Assembly: GCF_026723765.1 (NCBI RefSeq) | Contig: NZ_CP113524.1 | Location: 3,395,001-3,459,000 of the forward strand | DNA length: 64,000 nucleotides | Source of the DNA: Lacrimispora xylanolytica | Lineage (GTDB): Bacteria; Bacillota; Clostridia; Lachnospirales; Lachnospiraceae | Direction: 5' to 3' | Shown here: positions 8,225 to 16,824 of the stretch, in pieces | How positions within the stretch are numbered: position 1 is the stretch's first letter | Layout of the letters: the number at the start of each line of letters is the position of its first letter | Position numbers and translations under genes: made by a program | The notes under the pieces: model-generated | Database searches by the model: none | What the model saw: the letters and a program-made list of their open reading frames with translations, nothing else | Told to the model about the DNA's origin: nothing

Positions 8225-9658
8225 ATGAAGTATTTACAGAAACTGGGGAAATCGTTAATGCTTCCGGTGGCGTGTCTGCCTGCAGCAGGCATCTTAATGG
8301 GGATTGGATATTGGATTGATCCCACGGGCTGGGGAGCCAATAGTGCCATTGCCGCTTTTCTGATTAAGGCGGGGGGAGCCATTATTGATAACATGGCCGT
8401 CTTATTTGCTATTGGTGTTGGAGTGGGAATGTCAGATGATCACGAGGGTACTTCGGCTTTGGCAGCCATCGTTTCCTGGCTGATGATTCAGACGATTTTA
8501 TCTCCAGGAGTTGTTGCCATGTTAAAGGGCATTGATGTTAAAGAGGTAAATGCTGCCTTTGGACATATCAGCAACCAGTTTATTGGCATTGTATCAGGAA
8601 TCATCGGTTCCACCTGTTACAACAAGTTCAAAAATACGAAGCTTCCTGATGCTCTGGCATTCTTTAGCGGAAAGCGTTCGGTTTCTATTGTAACAGCACT
8701 GGTCTCACTGGTCGCTTGTCTGGTACTGTTTTTTGTATGGCCCGTTGTATATACAGGACTTGTTACATTTGGTAAAGGTATTTTAGGTATGGGAGCTGTA
8801 GGAGCCGGTATCTATGGTTTCTTAAACCGTATTCTGATTCCGGTAGGACTTCACCATGCTCTGAATTCTGTATTCTGGTTTGATGTTGCTGGCGTAAATG
8901 ATCTTGGAAACTTCTGGGCAGGAACCGGCACCCTGGGCCAGACCGGTCAGTATATGACAGGCTTCTTCCCGGTTATGATGTTTGGTCTTCCGGCGGCAGC
9001 TCTTGCTATGTACCATACGGCTAAGCCTGGAAAGAAGAAAAATGTCTATGGTTTATTATTGGCAGCCGCCGTATGTTCCTTCTTTACGGGAGTAACAGAG
9101 CCATTGGAATTCGCATTTATGTTTCTTGCACCAGGTTTATATTTGATTCATGCCATCCTTACCGGTATTTCTTTGGCAATCTGTTCCTTGCTTCCGGTGC
9201 GTACAGGATTTAACTTTAGCGCTGGTTTTGTTGACTGGATCTTAAGTTTTAAAGCTCCGATGGCTATGAATCCGCTTTACATCATTCCGCTGGGTCTTGC
9301 TTATTCAGCAATTTATTATTCTATATTCCGTTTTGCGATTAAAAAGTTTAACTTCAAGACTCCAGGACGAGAGGATGACGATGCAGATGAAGCAAAAATC
9401 ACTCTATCCAATAATGATTATACCCAGATTGCAGCCATCATTCTGGAAGGTCTTGGGGGGAAGGACAATGTTACCAGCATTGATAACTGCATTACAAGAT
9501 TAAGGCTTGAAATTAGAGATCAGGCACTGGTAAATGAAATGATGATAAAATCTTCGGGCGTAACCGGAGTGATCCGGCCTGGTAAGAACAGCCTGCAGGT
9601 AATCGTGGGAACCCAGGTACAGTTTGTAGCTGACGAATTTAAGAAGTTGTGTCAATGA
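8225..9658 (+). CDS. PTS EIICB, glucose/N-acetylglucosamine/maltose family
   Basis: A 477-residue membrane permease with EIIC at the N-terminus (MKYLQKLGKSLMLPVACLPA start, ten or so hydrophobic segments, GVTEPLEFAFMF near the substrate site) and EIIB at the C-terminus with the phosphocysteine motif DNCITRLR (about Cys422). It imports and phosphorylates a hexose or amino sugar using the EIIA encoded upstream. The ATG at 8225 is preferred to one at 8192 because GAGGAAGGGAG precedes it and the protein then begins as its relatives do. The exact sugar is not fixed by sequence; glucose and GlcNAc are the main candidates. Confidence 0.9.
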   Translation: MKYLQKLGKSLMLPVACLPAAGILMGIGYWIDPTGWGANSAIAAFLIKAGGAIIDNMAVLFAIGVGVGMSDDHEGTSALAAIVSWLMIQTILSPGVVAMLKGIDVKEVNAAFGHISNQFIGIVSGIIGSTCYNKFKNTKLPDALAFFSGKRSVSIVTALVSLVACLVLFFVWPVVYTGLVTFGKGILGMGAVGAGIYGFLNRILIPVGLHHALNSVFWFDVAGVNDLGNFWAGTGTLGQTGQYMTGFFPVMMFGLPAAALAMYHTAKPGKKKNVYGLLLAAAVCSFFTGVTEPLEFAFMFLAPGLYLIHAILTGISLAICSLLPVRTGFNFSAGFVDWILSFKAPMAMNPLYIIPLGLAYSAIYYSIFRFAIKKFNFKTPGREDDDADEAKITLSNNDYTQIAAIILEGLGGKDNVTSIDNCITRLRLEIRDQALVNEMMIKSSGVTGVIRPGKNSLQVIVGTQVQFVADEFKKLCQ

Positions 9659-9776
9659 GTATCTGATACATAAAAACCTTATATAAGGAGCTGTTGCGAA
9701 ATGACGGTGTTTCAGTTATACGCAATGGCTCCAGCTAATTTCTCTGTTTCACTGCTAATCCATGGGCTCTATTCAC

Positions 9777-9823
9777 AAAAAAACTGCACGTCTCCAGCGA
9801 TTGTCTATCGTTAGATCGTGCAG
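9777..9823 (-). terminator. terminator of the small membrane protein gene
   Basis: CTGCACG (9784-9790) pairs with CGTGCAG (9817-9823), with further inner pairing, and on the minus strand the stem is followed by seven T residues. It therefore belongs to the minus-strand gene ending at 9843. Confidence 0.75.
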
Positions 9824-9842
9824 CCATACCAATGTAATTAGA

Positions 9843-10274
9843 TTATTTAATATTAAGCTTATGTTTCAATTCTGGATAAATCTTATTATACAGCTTGTTT
9901 TTTGTTATGTAAAACAACAGTGACACAATAAGAATGAGTGCAAGCAAAACTCCTGCTCCAATCCACAGGAAGGTATTCTCTAAAATAAAAGCAAAGATAT
10001 TAACCTCTTCATTTAACTTACTGTAAACAATAACACCTACGATAAGGAGCAAAACAGGAAACGCCATAACTCCAGACAATATATTTAAGGTGCGCATTCT
10101 TTTATAGACGTTTTTATAATTATCCTCACCTAAATATTCTTCTAAAAGAATACACTGTTCGTCAAAGGCATCCCGTTTCTTTACAGGCAATTCATTTAAG
10201 CTGATATGCTTATGCAGTATGTCTAATTGCTCGCTAAAGTGTAATACATTTCCTACTTCTCTACCAATGTTCAT
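9843..10274 (-). CDS. hypothetical two-helix membrane protein
   Basis: A 143-residue protein that I do not recognise. Residues 1-65 are hydrophilic and mostly helical. Two hydrophobic helices follow (about residues 66-86 and 98-124), and the short tail is basic (KNKLYNKIYPELKHKLNIK). It is monocistronic with its own terminator and has an AAGGAAT RBS. It is convergent with the PTS operon and diverges from the AraC gene. No function can be assigned. Confidence 0.7.
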   Translation of the reverse strand: MNIGREVGNVLHFSEQLDILHKHISLNELPVKKRDAFDEQCILLEEYLGEDNYKNVYKRMRTLNILSGVMAFPVLLLIVGVIVYSKLNEEVNIFAFILENTFLWIGAGVLLALILIVSLLFYITKNKLYNKIYPELKHKLNIK

Positions 10275-10654
10275 AAATAAATTCCTTTCTTACTATTTAT
10301 AGCATAGTCCAAAATAAACCTCTTATATTATACCATAATTTTCTACTTTTCGCTCTATGTCAATTGGAAAAATCGTTCCTACGAAGATATTTTTCTTAAG
10401 TTAATACCTTAGGATATGGATTATCTGCCAATCTGATGCTTGAATTTTTTATAACTATCCATATTAAGCCTTGAGAAATTACATTTTTGATATTACAGTA
10501 GAACTAACTGAATATTACAATATTCATATTTCACGTCCTAATACAGGCTGGTCTTATTGCTTTATCTTTTCTGTAACCTGTGATTAACCGCAACAACTAT
10601 AACAGGATTTGCATTGAGTTCTCATGTAGGATAGCTTTAAAGGAGGAATCAAAA
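10275..10654. other. intergenic region, no gene recognised
   Basis: About 380 bp of AT-rich sequence between the small membrane protein gene and the AraC-type gene. It should contain both divergent promoters, but I see no convincing pair of boxes, RNA or ORF. A GTG at 10580 would extend the AraC gene but lacks an RBS. Confidence 0.5.
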
Positions 10655-11530
10655 ATGAATATATTAGCTCATTTCAATGAAGCTATGGATTATATTGAAA
10701 AAAACTTGATGTGTGATATTGAGCCAAGCCAGATTTCACACATAGCTGGTTGTTCGGAATACCATTTTCGCAGAATGTTTTCTTTTCTGGCAGGAATGCC
10801 CTTAGGAGAATACATTCGCCGCAGACGGTTGTCAACCGCAGGTATTCTGCTACAGACCAAACCAATCAAAATCATTGATTTAGCTTTACAGCTTGGATAT
10901 GAATCACCGGAAGCTTTTAGCAAGGCTTTCTTAGCAATGCATGGTGTTACTCCATCTCAGGCAAAAAAAGAAAATACCAGCCTGAAAGTGTTTCCCGCAA
11001 TGACATTTCAATTAACAATAAGAGGTGGAATAGAGATGAATTACCGTATCATAGAGAAGAATGAATTTTATATCGTCGGATTTAAGAAAAGGATTACGAT
11101 GAAGTTTAAAGGCATCAATCCACAGATGGACTCAATCGTAGAGAAATTAACTCCACAAGTAATCGCAGAGCTAAAAGGCTTAAGCGATGTAGAGCCAAAA
11201 GGTATTCTTAGTGTATCAGCCAATTTTGAGGAGCGGACCACAGAAGACTCCCAGCTTGATCAATATATTGGCGTAGCAGCTTCGAAAGCAGGATCAAGCG
11301 GATACGACATCCTTCCTATTGCTGCTTCAACCTGGGCGGTGTTTAACGTGGTTGGTATATTTCCTGATGCCATACAGGAAACCTGGTCTAAAATATATGC
11401 CGAGTGGTTCCCGGCATCCGGTTATGAAATGACCGGAGGACCTGAATTATTATGGAATGAGAGTCCTGATACCAGCAGAACCGATTATAAAAGCGAGATC
11501 TGGATTCCTGTCCGCAGGATTGAATTCTAA
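10655..11530 (+). CDS. AraC-family regulator with GyrI-like ligand domain
   Basis: A 291-residue regulator. Residues 1-105 form the double helix-turn-helix of AraC/XylS proteins (DIEPSQISHIAGCSEYHFRR; LALQLGYESPEAFSKAF), and residues from about 130 to the end form a GyrI-like (SOUL/BmrR-type) small-molecule binding domain. Such fusions activate efflux or detoxification genes after binding amphipathic drugs. The start at 10655 has AAGGAGG 8 nt upstream. No obvious target lies beside it; the neighbouring lantibiotic-type operon is convergent. Confidence 0.9.
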   Translation: MNILAHFNEAMDYIEKNLMCDIEPSQISHIAGCSEYHFRRMFSFLAGMPLGEYIRRRRLSTAGILLQTKPIKIIDLALQLGYESPEAFSKAFLAMHGVTPSQAKKENTSLKVFPAMTFQLTIRGGIEMNYRIIEKNEFYIVGFKKRITMKFKGINPQMDSIVEKLTPQVIAELKGLSDVEPKGILSVSANFEERTTEDSQLDQYIGVAASKAGSSGYDILPIAASTWAVFNVVGIFPDAIQETWSKIYAEWFPASGYEMTGGPELLWNESPDTSRTDYKSEIWIPVRRIEF

Positions 11531-11550
11531 TATTTATTAGTTCGACTCCA

Positions 11551-11623
11551 TACATCTATAGGAAATCTCCTAACCCCTTGATGCACAACGATTCATGCTA
11601 GGGAGGTGACTCCTATAGATGTA
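11551..11623. terminator. bidirectional hairpin between convergent genes
   Basis: TACATCTATAGGA (11551-11563) pairs perfectly with TCCTATAGATGTA (11611-11623), with some inner pairing. It lies between the convergent AraC gene and the histidine kinase gene and is followed by T-rich sequence on the plus strand. Confidence 0.6.
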
Positions 11624-11651
11624 TTTATTGGGAACCGATATTGATATGAAT

Positions 11652-13022
11652 TTACACAGGTATCTCTATGGTAACGATTGCCCCTTGTTTCGTCTTATTA
11701 TTTTCCAGAATAAGCCGGCCACCATGCTGTATGGCCACAGAGTCCGCCACATAAAGTCCAATTCCATAATGAGATTTTGAATTGCGGCTTTGATCATCCA
11801 TATAGAATTGAGTCGTAGCATATTTTAGTGCTTCTGGAGAGAAGCCAGTTCCTGTATCCCGGATCGAAAATCTTAGGTAACCGTTCTCCTCCTCAGTCAT
11901 AAAGGTAATATTCCCACCAGAAGGAGTGTATTCTGTTGCGTTTGCCAAAACATTACTTAATGCTCTCATTAACAGGTTTGGGTCTATTGTAATGTTTGGG
12001 ATTGTATGGTTGGTTTCCCATACTAACTGAATATCCTTCCCCATACATAATCCTTTTGCTTGTTTTTGGACCTCCTGTAAAAAAGCATTTATGTCAACCT
12101 TTTGCAGCTTTGGAGATACCAAATTACCAGACTTATTTATTTCCATTAACATCTGCACATACTCTTGTATTTGCAGAGAGCTCTCTTCAATGTAACTGAT
12201 ACAATCCAACTGTTCGTCCGTAGGATTTGTTTCGTATAATAATTCTGCATTTCCCCTAATCAATGTCAGGGGTGTTTTTAAGTCATGTGCCAGCGCGGAT
12301 ATCTGCTCTTTTCTTGACTGCTCCATATTCCATTGACTTTCCAGAGAAAGCTTTAAGGCATGACGCATATTATCCATGGATGACAAGACCTTGTTTATTT
12401 CTTTGATATTGCCTTTTTCCGGAATATAATCCAGGTCTTCATGCTGTATGTGATCTGCGGCTGAGATTAGGGTATTTAGCTTTTTCCTGAGTACATGCCC
12501 AAAACGGAGTGCTGTTGTTATTACAAGGGAAAAAATACATGCAATTAGAGTCACTCCAAAGAGAGCTTCCGGGGGGGGAAGGTATCTTCTCAAGGTTTCT
12601 GATTGATATTGGGGAATGATTTTATATCTTAGCACGCAATATTCCTGATCCCGTGGAATGACTTTGTAATAATTCCCCTTTATATCTGACGTGCTCCCCT
12701 GTACTGCCTCCCAAGCTCTATCCGTTTCTCCAGCCTCAATATTTCCATATTTAACACGCCCATCTAAGGTAAAAATGATATACTGGTTTAATTCAGGAAT
12801 CATATCTTCGCTTACTTTATCTGCCGTACGTATCTTATCAAAGGAAGCATTTGCCTGTTTTTCTGCATAGTTAGCATAATAGATGAGACCAAAACTATCT
12901 AAACTGCTAAAAATCAAGAATAGCACAATGCAGATTGCGATCACACCAAAAAATAAATACAGAAAATATTTTAAATAAAACAGGCTTAACGGAATTTCTC
13001 TTTCTTTCCTTACTCTTCCCAT
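11652..13022 (-). CDS. sensor histidine kinase (lantibiotic-type operon)
   Basis: A 456-residue membrane kinase. There are two transmembrane helices (about residues 15-38 and 150-172) around an extracellular sensor of about 110 residues, then a HAMP-like segment, the H box ALAHDLKTPLTLIRG, the N box NVLANATEY and the G box DTGTGF. It should phosphorylate the response regulator whose gene it overlaps by 13 bp. Position at the end of an ABC transporter-regulator-kinase operon resembles CprK of Clostridioides difficile, which senses lantibiotic-like peptides. Confidence 0.92.
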   Translation of the reverse strand: MGRVRKEREIPLSLFYLKYFLYLFFGVIAICIVLFLIFSSLDSFGLIYYANYAEKQANASFDKIRTADKVSEDMIPELNQYIIFTLDGRVKYGNIEAGETDRAWEAVQGSTSDIKGNYYKVIPRDQEYCVLRYKIIPQYQSETLRRYLPPPEALFGVTLIACIFSLVITTALRFGHVLRKKLNTLISAADHIQHEDLDYIPEKGNIKEINKVLSSMDNMRHALKLSLESQWNMEQSRKEQISALAHDLKTPLTLIRGNAELLYETNPTDEQLDCISYIEESSLQIQEYVQMLMEINKSGNLVSPKLQKVDINAFLQEVQKQAKGLCMGKDIQLVWETNHTIPNITIDPNLLMRALSNVLANATEYTPSGGNITFMTEEENGYLRFSIRDTGTGFSPEALKYATTQFYMDDQSRNSKSHYGIGLYVADSVAIQHGGRLILENNKTKQGAIVTIEIPV

Positions 13023-13672
13023 TTATATCCAATCCCCCATACCGTTTTCACCGGTGCATAATTCAGGCTCTCTAATTTTAACCGAATATTTTTAATATGA
13101 GTTGAAATCGTACTGTCATTGCTTTCCCCATCATATCCAAATACCTTTTCATAAATCTGCTCTCTGGAAAATACCTGGCCTGGGCTGCGAGCCAGAAATT
13201 CACATATCTGATATTCCCCCTTTGTTAAAGGAACCGTTACCTCGCCAACGATAAGCTGTTTCCCTGATAGATTAAAGTAAGAATTGGAAAATGTAAGTCT
13301 TGAAGTATGTTCTCTTCGGTCCCGCCTTAAATGAGCCGATACCCTTGCACGCAGCTCTAATTTCCCAAAAGGCTTTAAGATATAATCATCTGCACCTGCT
13401 TCCAGACCACTTACTAAACTACTTTCTTCTGCTTTTGCAGTTAGAAATAAGATGGGACAGTCCACATAGGAACGTATTTCCTTGCAGAGGGTATAACCAT
13501 CCACCCCCGGCATCATCACGTCCAATAAAATCAAATCAAACCCGCAAAGATTGAGCTGCTTAACGTCAGCTGGTTCTGAAATAGTTGTTACCATATGTCC
13601 GTCTCTCGTTAAGATTTTTTGTATCATAACAAGAATTGCTTCCTCGTCATCAACTGCCAGGATATTTCCCAT
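13010..13672 (-). CDS. OmpR-family response regulator
   Basis: A 220-residue regulator with an N-terminal receiver (acidic pocket VDDEE, phospho-acceptor Asp51 in LILLDVMMPG) and a C-terminal winged helix (Trans_reg_C, ending KTVWGIGYKW). The start at 13672 has AAGGAAGTG upstream and gives the canonical MGNILAVDDEE N-terminus; a longer form from 13720 is unlikely. It sits between the transporter genes and the kinase and probably activates the whole operon. Confidence 0.92.
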   Translation of the reverse strand: MGNILAVDDEEAILVMIQKILTRDGHMVTTISEPADVKQLNLCGFDLILLDVMMPGVDGYTLCKEIRSYVDCPILFLTAKAEESSLVSGLEAGADDYILKPFGKLELRARVSAHLRRDRREHTSRLTFSNSYFNLSGKQLIVGEVTVPLTKGEYQICEFLARSPGQVFSREQIYEKVFGYDGESNDSTISTHIKNIRLKLESLNYAPVKTVWGIGYKWEE

Positions 13673-13726
13673 ACTTATCACTTCCTTTCTGCAGAAATTA
13701 TAACCGTTCTCTATTTCCAAGTAAAG

Positions 13727-14476
13727 TTAATCACTGGTATTTCCTCCCTCCCATCTGCATGACCAGACACAGTATAAAAGGAAAGCTGCAATTGTAGTAA
13801 AAATGCAAAGGCTGATTGCAAGTGAAACATCAGGCCCATCGAATATTGAGCCTTTCTCTTTTGCCAGTGCATAGGTGACGAATCTAGAAGCCCATGAGCA
13901 AGGAGTATATTGCCATCTCCCTTCTCCCATCCCAGTAAGAAACAGAGCAGAAATCAGGCTTTCTGTAATCCCTACTCCAATGGATAAGCCTTTGTTAAAG
14001 CGTAAGGACAAAAACAAATGCCAAATATATAAATGGAAGCTACTTGCCAGTAGTATCAATGATGCCTTTCCGTAGAACAAAATACTGACTGGAGATCGCT
14101 GCAAAAGAAAGGTGTAACCTGCACCAAAAAGCAAACATGCAAAGAAGACAGCCAATACTCCTGCTAAAAACAGAAACATTAATTTACTTAAAAATGCTGG
14201 CAATCTTTTTGGAGAACAAAGGAGAATCTGATAATGTCCCGCCGACATCTCCTGCTCAGAAACCATGACACTAAATAATGCAATGAGAAAAGGAAAACCA
14301 ATTCCCAAAACCTGAACGTAAGCTTCCACCATGCCATAAGCATTTCTTGGGACAGATGCACTATATGCAAGAAATACTCCCGAAATCAATATCGGAATTA
14401 CAATATGCCAAAGCCAAAAATACATGTGCCTGACCTTTAGGAACTCAGACTTTAGACATCTATAAAATGCAATCAT
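13727..14476 (-). CDS. lantibiotic-immunity-type ABC permease (LanG/MutG-like)
   Basis: A 249-residue ABC-2 type permease with about six hydrophobic helices. The start FYRCLKSEFLKVRHMYFWLW and the segment SVMVSEQEMSAGHYQILL are typical of the permeases paired with BcrA/LanF ATPases. Its start overlaps the stop of the preceding permease gene by one base, indicating translational coupling. Together the two permeases and the ATPase should expel or displace antimicrobial peptides at the membrane. Confidence 0.85.
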   Translation of the reverse strand: MIAFYRCLKSEFLKVRHMYFWLWHIVIPILISGVFLAYSASVPRNAYGMVEAYVQVLGIGFPFLIALFSVMVSEQEMSAGHYQILLCSPKRLPAFLSKLMFLFLAGVLAVFFACLLFGAGYTFLLQRSPVSILFYGKASLILLASSFHLYIWHLFLSLRFNKGLSIGVGITESLISALFLTGMGEGRWQYTPCSWASRFVTYALAKEKGSIFDGPDVSLAISLCIFTTIAAFLLYCVWSCRWEGGNTSD

Positions 14477-15210
14477 TATGCTTCCCTCTTTTTCTTAAAC
14501 CAAAACGTTGTACAGAGTGTTATTCCAAGAAACCATATCAAAGACAGACATATTCCGGGAATTATTACATTTGTATTATAAAGTTGGTTATCAACTGGCA
14601 TCGGAATTCCATTTGGAAAAATTCCTAATACTGGACACATGAGGCGAATGGGAATACAAGGTGGATATACCCACCAATAGCTGCTGCTTGGCAGTGTGAC
14701 GGTGCCAAAAATAGACAGCACCATGCTGGTAAATATGCTGGCAAACATTCCAAACCTCGCACTTAAAAACAGGAACAAGGGAATTTCCCACATGTAGGAA
14801 AGGGTTAACAATAACGCAGCGACACTCCCAGGCCAAAGTGAAATATTGGTACCAGATATAGCTCCTCCTACATAGGTTCCAATGAACATCATAAAATTTG
14901 AGAACAGAAGGACAAGTATACAATATCCAACTTTCCCCAGCCAGCTTTTCTCCAGAGCGAAAGGCAGCAACAAGATATGATGATATTTCATTTTTTTATC
15001 TTTTTTAATGCAAAGATAACTTACAATGGATAGCATTCCAGGAAGAAATAATGTATACCACCAATTCCATGCCCCTGCCTGAAACGCCCGATCAAAGCCA
15101 CCTGTAAAGAATAGTGCAAGAAACATAACCATGAATGGGGCGATGATTGGAAGAAATAATCCAAATGTGTGTTTCAGCTTAAGATGCTCCGCCTTTATCA
15201 TATTAACCAT
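14476..15210 (-). CDS. lantibiotic-immunity-type ABC permease (LanE/MutE-like)
   Basis: A 244-residue, six-helix ABC-2 permease beginning MVNMIKAEHLKLKHTFGLF, the usual amphipathic lead-in of LanE/MutE proteins. It overlaps the ATPase gene upstream by 8 bp and the second permease downstream by 1 bp. The two different permeases form a heterodimer in related systems. Confidence 0.85.
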   Translation of the reverse strand: MVNMIKAEHLKLKHTFGLFLPIIAPFMVMFLALFFTGGFDRAFQAGAWNWWYTLFLPGMLSIVSYLCIKKDKKMKYHHILLLPFALEKSWLGKVGYCILVLLFSNFMMFIGTYVGGAISGTNISLWPGSVAALLLTLSYMWEIPLFLFLSARFGMFASIFTSMVLSIFGTVTLPSSSYWWVYPPCIPIRLMCPVLGIFPNGIPMPVDNQLYNTNVIIPGICLSLIWFLGITLCTTFWFKKKREA

Positions 15211-15916
15211 TTGTTCCCTCCTCCTTTCGATTCTCTCTTACTACCTCCATAAAAAGCTTCTCTAAGTCTTCTTTCGGATCTATTTTACCGGTATACCCCA
15301 AGACACCACCTACAATAATCCCAATATGATCAACAATTTGCTGTACCTCTGATAGATTATGGCTTGATAGAATCACCGTAATTCCCTTTGCAGGAAACGA
15401 TTGGATTAACGTTCGCATTTCTTCTATTCCGATAGGATCCAGACCATTGGTAGGTTCGTCAAGAATAAGGAGCTTTGGCTGGCTGATTAAGGCATTTGCA
15501 ATTCCAAGCCGCTGCTTCATGCCAAGGGAAAACTGACCTGCTCTTTTCTTTCCTGTATGGGTCAGGCCAACAATCTGAAGCACCTCCTCTATTCTTTTAT
15601 CACTGCAGCCAAGCAAGGTAGTTTTGACCTTTAAATTTTCATATGCAGTGAGATTTTCATAAAGCGGCGGCATTTCAATCAAAGCACCTATGTCGTTTAA
15701 ATGTTCTCTGGTCCATTCCCTTCCATTAAATTCAATGGTGCCTGAGGTCGGCCTCATAATGCCGGTTATCATTTTTAAAGTTGTAGATTTCCCAGCACCA
15801 TTGGGTCCCAGCAGACCATAAATAGAGTTTTTTTGTATGCTCAGGGATACTTGGTTGACTGCTATTTGATCATTAAATTTTTTACAAAGATTTTTAGTTT
15901 TCAAAATCGTATCCAT
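15203..15916 (-). CDS. ABC transporter ATPase, BcrA/LanF type
   Basis: A 237-residue ATPase with Walker A GPNGAGKST, signature SLGMKQRLG and Walker B LLILDEPTNGLD, the pattern of bacitracin/lantibiotic resistance ATPases. It is the first gene of the minus-strand operon ATPase-permease-permease-regulator-kinase. The product most likely gives resistance to lantibiotics or other cyclic peptides. No lantibiotic precursor or modification gene is visible nearby, so it appears to be a resistance rather than a self-immunity operon. Confidence 0.92.
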   Translation of the reverse strand: MDTILKTKNLCKKFNDQIAVNQVSLSIQKNSIYGLLGPNGAGKSTTLKMITGIMRPTSGTIEFNGREWTREHLNDIGALIEMPPLYENLTAYENLKVKTTLLGCSDKRIEEVLQIVGLTHTGKKRAGQFSLGMKQRLGIANALISQPKLLILDEPTNGLDPIGIEEMRTLIQSFPAKGITVILSSHNLSEVQQIVDHIGIIVGGVLGYTGKIDPKEDLEKLFMEVVRENRKEEGTNG

Positions 15917-16014
15917 TTGATATCAGTCCTTTCTATTGATTGATATAGATAGGATAACCAATAATTTTGAAGAATTTATAAAGTTATTCCTTATTGGAAT
16001 AATTCGTTAAAAAC

Positions 16015-16043
16015 TTGATAATTGCTTCACCACTCTTTATACT
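16015..16043 (+). promoter_or_regulatory. promoter of the secreted protein gene
   Basis: TTGATA (16015-16020) and TATACT (16038-16043) with a 17-bp spacer, about 90 nt upstream of the ATG at 16136. The gap 15917-16135 must also contain the promoter of the divergent ABC operon; ATTCC-N5-GGAAT at about 15986-16000 is a possible operator there. Confidence 0.55.
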
Positions 16044-16135
16044 AAGATTATAATCCATCATCTTATGAGTCTCGGTTGTAAGAAATTATTTTTATAAAGA
16101 GCAAGTTGTCATACTGCATAAGAAGGAGGATTTAA

Positions 16136-16714
16136 ATGAAAAAGCTATCTACCCTGTTTTTAAGTATGGTTATTACCCTAAGTTTTGCAGCATCCACGTG
16201 GGCTGCCGATAACACCGCGAGCTCTGGAACCCGCATTGGATATACGGATTTTAATCTGTCAGACTTGGTTGGTACAGAAACACTTTCAGCTGCCAGAGCT
16301 GCTACTGCAAGCAAAGATGCTACCGTTGGTACAGTGGAAGCAAGGCTTTTTAACAATGCAACAGGAACTATTGTAGGCACAAGCCCTACCTTTAAGTTCA
16401 ATGGTATTCCCACTGGTGCGAAAATCACCAACGTCCAGGCATGGAATCCCTCGAAAAGCAATATTTCTCAAGGAAAATTTACAGCCATTGAAAAAGTACA
16501 GGTATTCTGCGGCGGACAAGGGTCTGGATTCTTTAATTACTGGGTGACTTCAGCGCCCAGCACTTCAAATCCATGTAATACACCAGTATTAAATGGTTTA
16601 AATGCTGACAGTACTTATCAGATTCAGATTCAGGGCCGTGTATTAAGCAACTATACCGGTATGGATGGTTTTACCATCAGGGGGACAATCGTCCGCGTCA
16701 CATACAGCTATTAA
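16136..16714 (+). CDS. secreted protein of unknown function
   Basis: A 192-residue protein with a clear Sec signal peptide (MKKLSTLFLSMVITLSFAAS, cleavage predicted after the AWA near residue 23). The mature part is rich in Ser, Thr, Gly and Asn with alternating hydrophobic residues, suggesting a beta-sandwich, and contains two cysteines about 25 residues apart that could form a disulfide. I recognise no family. The RBS AAGAAGGAGG is strong and a good promoter precedes it. It diverges from the lantibiotic-type operon, so it may be secreted in response to cell-envelope stress, but that is speculation. Confidence 0.75.
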   Translation: MKKLSTLFLSMVITLSFAASTWAADNTASSGTRIGYTDFNLSDLVGTETLSAARAATASKDATVGTVEARLFNNATGTIVGTSPTFKFNGIPTGAKITNVQAWNPSKSNISQGKFTAIEKVQVFCGGQGSGFFNYWVTSAPSTSNPCNTPVLNGLNADSTYQIQIQGRVLSNYTGMDGFTIRGTIVRVTYSY

Positions 16715-16770
16715 TTCAGTTACCATAACATGAAATAATGAAGCGAAGCAGATGACAACTTGCTGAATGC

Positions 16771-16816
16771 AACAAAAAGCAGGGGCTTGTTTTGAGACAA
16801 GCCCCTGCTTTTTGTT
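16771..16816. terminator. strong bidirectional terminator
   Basis: A perfect 20-bp stem (16771-16790 with 16797-16816) with loop TTTGAG, A-rich on the left arm and T-rich on the right, serving both the secreted protein gene and the convergent gene ending at 16825. Confidence 0.92.
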
Positions 16817-16824
16817 GTTATATT

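Noticed and set aside
9784-9823. Plus-strand terminator for the PTS operon
   Set aside because: The T run adjoins the stem only on the minus strand, so the signal belongs to the opposite gene.
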